Below are positions 1-3,595 of a stretch of DNA of 5,435 bases, in pieces. How positions within the stretch are numbered: position 1 is the first letter of the stretch; the number at the start of each line of letters is the position of its first letter. A program made the position numbers and the translations under genes. The DNA is from an uncultured Saprospiraceae bacterium (GTDB taxonomy: Bacteria > Bacteroidota > Bacteroidia > Chitinophagales > Saprospiraceae). The stretch spans positions 1 through 5,435 of the forward strand of contig CALHKJ010000535.1 of the NCBI GenBank assembly GCA_938033975.1. The letters run 5' to 3'. Below the pieces are notes generated by a model, which worked only from the letters and a program-made list of their open reading frames with translations, made no database searches and had not been told where the DNA came from.

Positions 1-458
1 ATCTCACCATAATGAACCTTAGCAATTTTATTGACTGCTGCTACCATGGGAATTGTAGCTTGACCGCCACAGGTCACCATGTTTACATTTTTTACATTGT
101 GTGTATGATCAAAATTAACGGGAGGTATTAAGAAAGGTCCAACAGCAGCTGGAGTTAAATCAATCATTCTTTTGTCAGGATATTTTTCTACAAGGCTCCA
201 ATTGTAATGATGCGCCTTAGCAGAAGTCGCATCAAAAATGATTTTAATATCATTCCATTCGGACATTTCAGTTAATCCTTGAATTCCCATTGAAGTGGTA
301 GCATAACCCATTCGTTTTGCTCTGGCTAATCCATCAGAATTGGGATCAATTCCAACCATTACCGACATTTCCAAATTTTTTGAAAGTCGCATTACTTTTA
401 TCATCAAGTCAGTTCCAATATTTCCTGGACCGATGATAGCTACCTTTATTTTTGACAT
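1..458 (-). CDS. mhpF: Acetaldehyde dehydrogenase (acetylating), N-terminal part, cut by window edge
   Basis: This enzyme family oxidises acetaldehyde with NAD+ and coenzyme A to acetyl-CoA, the last step of meta-cleavage pathways, in a channelling complex with 4-hydroxy-2-oxovalerate aldolase. I translated 152 complete codons from the ATG at 456-458; full-length members are about 300-315 residues, so roughly half is present. Residues 4-15 (KVAIIGPGNIGT) form the Rossmann dinucleotide-binding loop. MVGIDPNSDGLARA (34-47), FDATSAKAHH (75-84) and DLTPAAVGP (100-108) are family signatures. NMVTCGGQATIP (126-137) carries the catalytic cysteine, Cys130 (Cys132 in DmpF). The dimerisation domain begins after this and runs off the edge. 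The gene lies 47 bp after the GIY-YIG gene on the same strand and may share its transcript. The family call is near certain. The pathway (tryptophan/3-hydroxyanthranilate or other aromatic degradation) is inferred, since no partner gene is in view. The symbol mhpF is by homology; bphJ, dmpF and xylQ name the same family. Confidence 0.95.
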   Translation of the reverse strand, partial: MSKIKVAIIGPGNIGTDLMIKVMRLSKNLEMSVMVGIDPNSDGLARAKRMGYATTSMGIQGLTEMSEWNDIKIIFDATSAKAHHYNWSLVEKYPDKRMIDLTPAAVGPFLIPPVNFDHTHNVKNVNMVTCGGQATIPMVAAVNKIAKVHYGE

Positions 459-481
459 GAGTTGTTTTTGAAACTAAAGCT

Positions 482-506
482 TAAGCTAAATGTAAGTAAG
501 CTAAAT
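482..506. repeat. Short direct repeat in the GIY-YIG/mhpF spacer
   Basis: TAAGCTAAAT occurs at 482-491 and again at 497-506, a 15-bp period; the second copy overlaps the GIY-YIG stop codon by one base. It abuts and partly overlaps a perfect 10-bp palindrome, AGCTTAAGCT (478-487). The position, 21-51 bases before the mhpF start, would suit an operator or translational control element. In AT-rich sequence this could equally be chance. No function is assigned. Confidence 0.35.
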
Positions 507-874
507 TAATTCCACCAAACGGCATAACCTCTTTTCCTCAAACTTTCAGCAAGATTTTTTTCTAAGCGAATTGCATCCTCTCGGGTCAAAGGATTAAAAT
601 GGGAGTATAAGGTGGTTCTAAGATACAGCCCATATTTTTCTACATAGGAAGAGGATATTTTATAACCTTTTTTGTTGCGGTAACCAGACTTATGTCTGTC
701 AAATCTTTCTTGAGGACTGTGACTTGTCATACCCACATAGAGACATCCCATAATCCCATTATAATGCGGATTGGCATCTCTAAATTTTTTGCGATCAGTC
801 CAAACTTGCTTACGCAGTTCTACCACATAAACATTGTGGGTCAGCTTTTCTGCCTTTTTTGCCTTTGAACTCAT
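506..874 (-). CDS. Small stand-alone GIY-YIG nuclease-like protein
   Basis: This 122-residue protein looks like a single-domain member of the GIY-YIG superfamily, whose members cut DNA with a Tyr/Arg/Glu active site and a divalent metal. The first strand is HNVYVVEL (13-20), where NVY replaces the canonical GIY. The second motif is LYVGMT (45-50), equivalent to YIG. ERFDRHKSG (56-64) supplies the expected Arg57 and His61, and RLEKNLAESLRKRGYAVWW (103-121) supplies the expected acidic residue, Glu105. About 23 residues, rich in Lys/Arg and aromatics (21-43), separate the first and second motifs, more than in UvrC or UriC-type domains. The N-terminus is Lys-rich (SSKAKKAEK). There is no signal peptide or accessory domain, so it is probably cytoplasmic. 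The ATG at 872-874 is chosen as the first in-frame start; upstream sequence is AT-rich with no clear Shine-Dalgarno. Family membership is well supported. Nuclease activity and biological role are not known from the sequence. Confidence 0.85.
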   Translation of the reverse strand: MSSKAKKAEKLTHNVYVVELRKQVWTDRKKFRDANPHYNGIMGCLYVGMTSHSPQERFDRHKSGYRNKKGYKISSSYVEKYGLYLRTTLYSHFNPLTREDAIRLEKNLAESLRKRGYAVWWN

Positions 875-941
875 ATGAAATAAATTTCTATATGTAATAA
901 ATCAAAAACGAAGCCAGAATAAAATTATTGGAAGAAAACGC

Positions 942-1160
942 TTATTGGAAATTGTAAGAAATCGTTTGTTCGTTTCTTTGAAGGATGAGACTATCTTGAA
1001 TGGGATATAAGCTAATTTGCGGTGTAGGACTGAGCATCAAAATGTCCTTTTTCTCATTGGCACCACTCTCCTTACTATTTTCCATCAATAGAAAAAGAGA
1101 TAATATAAAACAGGCCAGTATCAGATCAGATACAACTGATTTGTTTTTTGTAGTTCTCAT
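942..1160 (-). CDS. Possible small single-pass membrane protein
   Basis: I do not recognise this 72-residue product. It opens with a basic stretch (RTTKNK, 2-7), followed by one hydrophobic segment at about 10-26 (VSDLILACFILSLFLLM). A polar, probably extracytoplasmic tail follows, ending in strand-like sequence (ISLYPIQDSLILQ, 49-61). This inside-positive layout and a natural mix of codons favour a real gene. A TACTTTTG box lies 23 bases before the ATG, which also helps. Against it are the short length, the absence of a Shine-Dalgarno and an open frame on the other strand over almost the same bases. It precedes the GIY-YIG gene by 67 bp on the same strand, so it could be the first gene of that transcript. 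Existence is uncertain. Confidence 0.4.
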   Translation of the reverse strand: MRTTKNKSVVSDLILACFILSLFLLMENSKESGANEKKDILMLSPTPQISLYPIQDSLILQRNEQTISYNFQ

Positions 1161-1183
1161 ATTATTAGTAAATATAATATATA

Positions 1184-1191
1184 CAAAAGTA
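1184..1191 (-). promoter_or_regulatory. Candidate Bacteroidota -7 promoter box
   Basis: Read on the minus strand this is TACTTTTG, an exact match to the Bacteroidota -7 consensus TAnnTTTG, 23 bases upstream of the ATG of the possible small membrane protein. I find no good -33 TTG at the usual distance, so the call is weak. If real, it would drive the minus-strand set toward the GIY-YIG gene and mhpF. Confidence 0.25.
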
Positions 1192-1261
1192 TTTGACCAA
1201 AAATCAAGCCGAATAAATTAGGAATCTTCCCACAAAACCTATGTTTCTAAGGCTTGTACAC

Positions 1262-1292
1262 AAAAAAGAGCAGCCATTTTAACGGCTGCTCT
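1262..1292 (-). terminator. Rho-independent terminator of the barrel gene
   Basis: On the minus strand a perfect 9-bp GC-rich stem, AGAGCAGCC (1292-1284) pairing with GGCTGCTCT (1275-1267), encloses an 8-base loop. It is followed directly by a run of T (1266-1262, plus the last stem base). It lies 25 bases after the stop codon of the exported barrel protein, the right place and strand to end that transcript. On the plus strand the stem is not followed by a T run, so it is probably unidirectional. Confidence 0.93.
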
Positions 1293-1316
1293 GCAATAGT
1301 TTAGATTTTATATGAT

Positions 1317-1976
1317 TTAGAATTGGTACCCTAATTTCACGTTCCATGGTAAGTTTATTCTTTTTTTGATAGTGCCCTCTATCTCTGATGATATATAACC
1401 AATACCGCAATAAACATCTAGAATAAAGTTTTCAGCTACAAAGAATTTAGAACCAACTTTTACATTTTGAATTTTTGAAGTTCTAACGATATTTCTATCA
1501 ACTGAGTTATCCAAAAACAATAAGGCAGTTGTGTGATCAACATATATAAGATCTTTAGAGAGTGCTGTTTCTAACCCAACATACAAGTCAGTAAATTTTG
1601 ATCTATAAACCGATTGTTGAAGCTCAAGTCCAACTCTTGTTCCTTTTCCTCTAATGTAGTTGCCAGTTATGCTTGCAAAACCTAAATTATAAAAGTTATC
1701 TAGAAGGAAAGGATCTCCAAATCCCAATCTTTGTGCAACATTTGCTTGGATTTCTCCACCTTTCCATACTGATTTTCCAGCTGTTAACTGAAGAGAATTC
1801 CCTGCAGGATTTACCAAATTAAGAGGAGAGAAATATATTCTCACTTTATGATCATCTCTAGCACCAAAATCCTCTATTTCAATTCCGCTGTCCGTTTGAG
1901 CAAATGTTGTTAATGTCAAACAGTTTAAAAGTGCCAATCCAATTAATTTTGCGAATGATGTTTTTAAAGTTCTCAT
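1317..1976 (-). CDS. Exported protein, probable outer-membrane beta-barrel
   Basis: I do not recognise a named family, but the 219 residues are clearly exported. Residues 1-26 form a signal peptide: basic RTLKTSFAK, hydrophobic LIGLALLNCLTLTT, then FA with cleavage before Gln27, common in this phylum. LLNC is not a proper lipobox because Asn precedes Cys, so a lipoprotein is unlikely. The mature part alternates polar and hydrophobic residues in short strands, such as VRIYFSPLNLV (45-55), SLQLTAGKSVW (61-71), GTRVGLELQQSVY (112-124), DLYVGLETALS (130-140) and NVKVGSKFFV (171-180). It ends in WNVKLGYQF, and a C-terminal Phe is typical of outer-membrane barrels inserted by BamA. About eight strands would fit. 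The ATG at 1974-1976 is chosen because the signal peptide starts there; the leader is A-rich without a Shine-Dalgarno. The gene is single, bounded by its own terminator and by a divergent intergenic region. Cargo or function cannot be told; a soluble beta-rich periplasmic protein is the alternative. Confidence 0.88.
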   Translation of the reverse strand: MRTLKTSFAKLIGLALLNCLTLTTFAQTDSGIEIEDFGARDDHKVRIYFSPLNLVNPAGNSLQLTAGKSVWKGGEIQANVAQRLGFGDPFLLDNFYNLGFASITGNYIRGKGTRVGLELQQSVYRSKFTDLYVGLETALSKDLIYVDHTTALLFLDNSVDRNIVRTSKIQNVKVGSKFFVAENFILDVYCGIGYISSEIEGTIKKRINLPWNVKLGYQF

Positions 1977-2031
1977 TGTGTTTATGTTTTAATTTGATTG
2001 CAATATAGAGTGGGAAATGAGCTGAAAATGA

Positions 2032-2066
2032 CAAAATAAGTAGTCGCTATACTTAAGTTTTTACAA
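2032..2066 (-). promoter_or_regulatory. Candidate promoter of the exported barrel gene
   Basis: On the minus strand TTATTTTG (2039-2032) matches the Bacteroidota -7 box TAnnTTTG except at its second base. A TTG at 2066-2064 lies 24 bases upstream, slightly beyond the usual spacing to the -33 element. The -7 box ends 55 bases before the start codon. The putative -33 TTG falls inside the palindrome at 2063-2085, so a protein bound there would cover it. This is a weak pattern match. Confidence 0.25.
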
Positions 2067-2085
2067 TACGTAAACTATGTATTGT
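2063..2085. promoter_or_regulatory. Imperfect palindrome, possible operator
   Basis: Two 10-base arms, ACAATACGTA (2063-2072) and TATGTATTGT (2076-2085), are inverted copies with one mismatch, separated by AAC. The element sits between divergent genes, 86 bases from the barrel start and 120 bases from the pentapeptide-repeat start. There is no adjacent T run and the stem is AT-rich, so a dimeric repressor or activator site is more likely than a terminator. No regulator gene is in the window to pair with it. Confidence 0.4.
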
Positions 2086-2205
2086 TTCAACACAGAATTA
2101 TTTACTTTACCGTTTAAGTGCCTCAATAGTCATCTTTTTTTGTAAAATCGCAGATTAGAAATGAGTTCTTATTATGAGTGCTAACTGTTTTTGAAACTTA
2201 GAAAT

Positions 2206-2781
2206 ATGACATTAAATATTTGTGAAGCAAAATCCTTTGATCAAATTGATTTTAATACAGCAAATCCTGGTTTTCAATCTTATGAAGAGTGCAAGTTCAC
2301 TAACTGCAACTTTTCGAAAGCAGATTTGAGAGACATAAGATTTACTGACTGCGTTTTTCACGACAGTGACTTTTCAATGGCCAACATTACCAATGCAGGA
2401 ATTCGCACTTGTCAATTTTATGATTGTAAGATGTTAGGTCTCTTATTTCATGAATGCAGTTCGTTGCTTTTTTCGCTTAAGGCAAATGATTGTACTTTAT
2501 CTCATAGTTCTTTTCTTGGATTGAATCTAAAAAAGTCGGCTTTTCAAAACTGCACATTTGAAGAGGTCGACTTTACCAATGCAAGTTTAGAAGGATCAGT
2601 TTTTAAAAACTGCAAATTTCCGCGAGCAACTTTTGAAAACACCAATTTGAGAAAACTAGATATGAGAACCGCCTTAGAATTTGATAATGATCCAACGAAG
2701 AACGATATATATAAGGCCATCTTTTCGCCATTGAATGTTGAAGGACTTCTGTGCAAATTTGACATCCAGATAAAAGCTTAA
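2206..2781 (+). CDS. Pentapeptide-repeat protein
   Basis: This 191-residue protein is built almost wholly of pentapeptide repeats, which fold into a right-handed square beta-helix. In Qnr, McbG and MfpA this fold mimics DNA and binds gyrase; most other members have no known partner. The first block runs from about residue 29 to 81 (CKFTN CNFSK ADLRD and so on). A short irregular hinge at about 82-95 shifts the phase by two residues. The second block runs from about 96 to 155 (CTLSH SSFLG LNLKK). A non-repeat tail from 156 (ALEFDNDPTKND, then IFSPLNVEGLLCKFDIQI) is typical of Bacteroidota members and probably makes the C-terminal cap or dimer contact. There are eleven cysteines, many at the inward i-2 position. 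There is no signal peptide, so it should be cytoplasmic. I chose ATG 2206-2208; a TTG at 2191 would add five residues but is less likely. It precedes the protease gene by 97 bp on the same strand. The repeat class is certain; gyrase binding or quinolone protection is not shown. Confidence 0.93.
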   Translation: MTLNICEAKSFDQIDFNTANPGFQSYEECKFTNCNFSKADLRDIRFTDCVFHDSDFSMANITNAGIRTCQFYDCKMLGLLFHECSSLLFSLKANDCTLSHSSFLGLNLKKSAFQNCTFEEVDFTNASLEGSVFKNCKFPRATFENTNLRKLDMRTALEFDNDPTKNDIYKAIFSPLNVEGLLCKFDIQIKA

Positions 2782-2878
2782 GGACAGAATAACCGATATC
2801 TGTGATCAATAGATGCCATTAAGTCCATATTATTGGCTTGGCTCAGTTTTTAAGGATATATAGTAAAAAATAAAAACC

Positions 2879-3592
2879 ATGTTTAAGAAATCCATACAGC
2901 AGGTACGAAAATCTATCTTCCCAATCTTCTTTTTTGGAAACAATGGAACACATGGGTCTTTAGGTACTGGCTTTTTTATAGATGAGCTTGGTCATTTCTT
3001 AACTGCCAACCATGTAATTGAAGCTTTACCTCCTGGAGCGAAACTATCGTACATAGGCAACATTCCAAACCAAAGCTTTAAATCCAAAAAGCCAATATCA
3101 ATTAAGATTCTTGCACAAGACAAAAGAACTGACTTGGCTATTGGTAAAATAGACTCAGAACTTTTAGCGCCTTTACAGTTTGCAGATGATGAAGCATTGA
3201 TTGGACAGTCTATTACACTTTGTGGATATCCTCTTCCGCAAATAAGCACAAAAAATGTTACCAAAGATCAAAAGTTGGTCAGTCAAAAAATAGATGTCTC
3301 TCAGGTAAGACAATACTGGCAGCCGACAATTAAAATGGATAGAATCCGAAAAAATACTTTTTACAATAAGTCTTTTGATTCATTTATTACGCAACACCCT
3401 TCTCTCCCCGGGATGAGTGGAGGCCCAATTTTTGATTTAGATGCAAAGGTGGTTGGTGTCAATACTGCAAATGCCACTAGAAAAATTCATAGAAAATCTT
3501 CTCCCTTGCAAGTAGAAAATGGAATTGGGATTGAGCTTTCCGAAGTCAAAGCATTTGTCCAACAAACTCTAAGTAATTCTCGCGTAGCTTAG
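2879..3592 (+). CDS. Trypsin-like (HtrA-type) serine protease without PDZ domain or signal peptide
   Basis: The 237 residues make one chymotrypsin-fold protease domain of the trypsin_2/S1C kind. GTGFFIDELGHFLTANHVIE (29-48) carries the nucleophile-activating His45. RTDLAIGK (83-90) carries Asp85. LPGMSGGPIFD (176-186) carries the catalytic Ser180 in a GxSGGP motif, with Met where Asn is usual. VVGVNTA (191-197) follows as in HtrA. The triad is therefore intact and activity is expected. A loop of about 55 residues (121-175), basic and aromatic (VRQYWQPTIKMDRIRKNTFY), precedes the serine and is longer than in minimal HtrA domains. There is no PDZ domain, membrane anchor or clear signal peptide; the short hydrophobic IFPIFFFG (13-20) is only a strand, so the enzyme is probably cytoplasmic. 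The ATG at 2879-2881 follows an A-rich leader without Shine-Dalgarno. It may be co-transcribed with the pentapeptide-repeat gene. Its substrate is unknown. Confidence 0.92.
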   Translation: MFKKSIQQVRKSIFPIFFFGNNGTHGSLGTGFFIDELGHFLTANHVIEALPPGAKLSYIGNIPNQSFKSKKPISIKILAQDKRTDLAIGKIDSELLAPLQFADDEALIGQSITLCGYPLPQISTKNVTKDQKLVSQKIDVSQVRQYWQPTIKMDRIRKNTFYNKSFDSFITQHPSLPGMSGGPIFDLDAKVVGVNTANATRKIHRKSSPLQVENGIGIELSEVKAFVQQTLSNSRVA

Positions 3593-3595
3593 AAG

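Larger units (their letters stand above)
875..1316. other. 442-bp stretch without a firm gene
   Basis: This stretch separates the GIY-YIG gene from the barrel gene. It contains one weak small-ORF candidate on the minus strand (942-1160), a promoter-like box at 1184-1191 and a clear terminator at 1262-1292. An overlapping plus-strand frame at 1000-1221 is open but less protein-like. I see no tRNA-like cloverleaf, long repeat or mobile-element end here. Confidence 0.6.

Noticed and set aside
1000..1221. Plus-strand open frame of 73 codons
   Set aside because: It overlaps the minus-strand small ORF almost completely. It has no promoter box or ribosome site that I can see and its product lacks a coherent topology. 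The minus-strand reading is more protein-like.
1961..1976. Lipoprotein signal in the barrel protein (LLNC)
   Set aside because: Asn at the position before Cys does not fit a lipobox, and a standard cleavage site after TFA is present further on.
2191..2205. TTG start adding five residues to the pentapeptide-repeat protein
   Set aside because: The ATG at 2206 begins the family-like N-terminus (MTLNICEAKSF), and the added KLRN residues look like leader sequence.
2784..2803. Hairpin ACAGA/TCTGT after the pentapeptide-repeat stop
   Set aside because: The stem has only five pairs around a ten-base loop and no following T run, so it does not support a terminator.
2544..2809. Two minus-strand open frames (2544-2765 and 2603-2809)
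   Set aside because: Both lie antisense to the second repeat block of the pentapeptide-repeat gene, whose repetitive codons keep the other frames open. Neither product has recognisable features.
2992..3264. Minus-strand open frame of 90 codons
   Set aside because: It is antisense to the protease domain between the His motif and the GYPLP strand, which is clearly coding on the plus strand.
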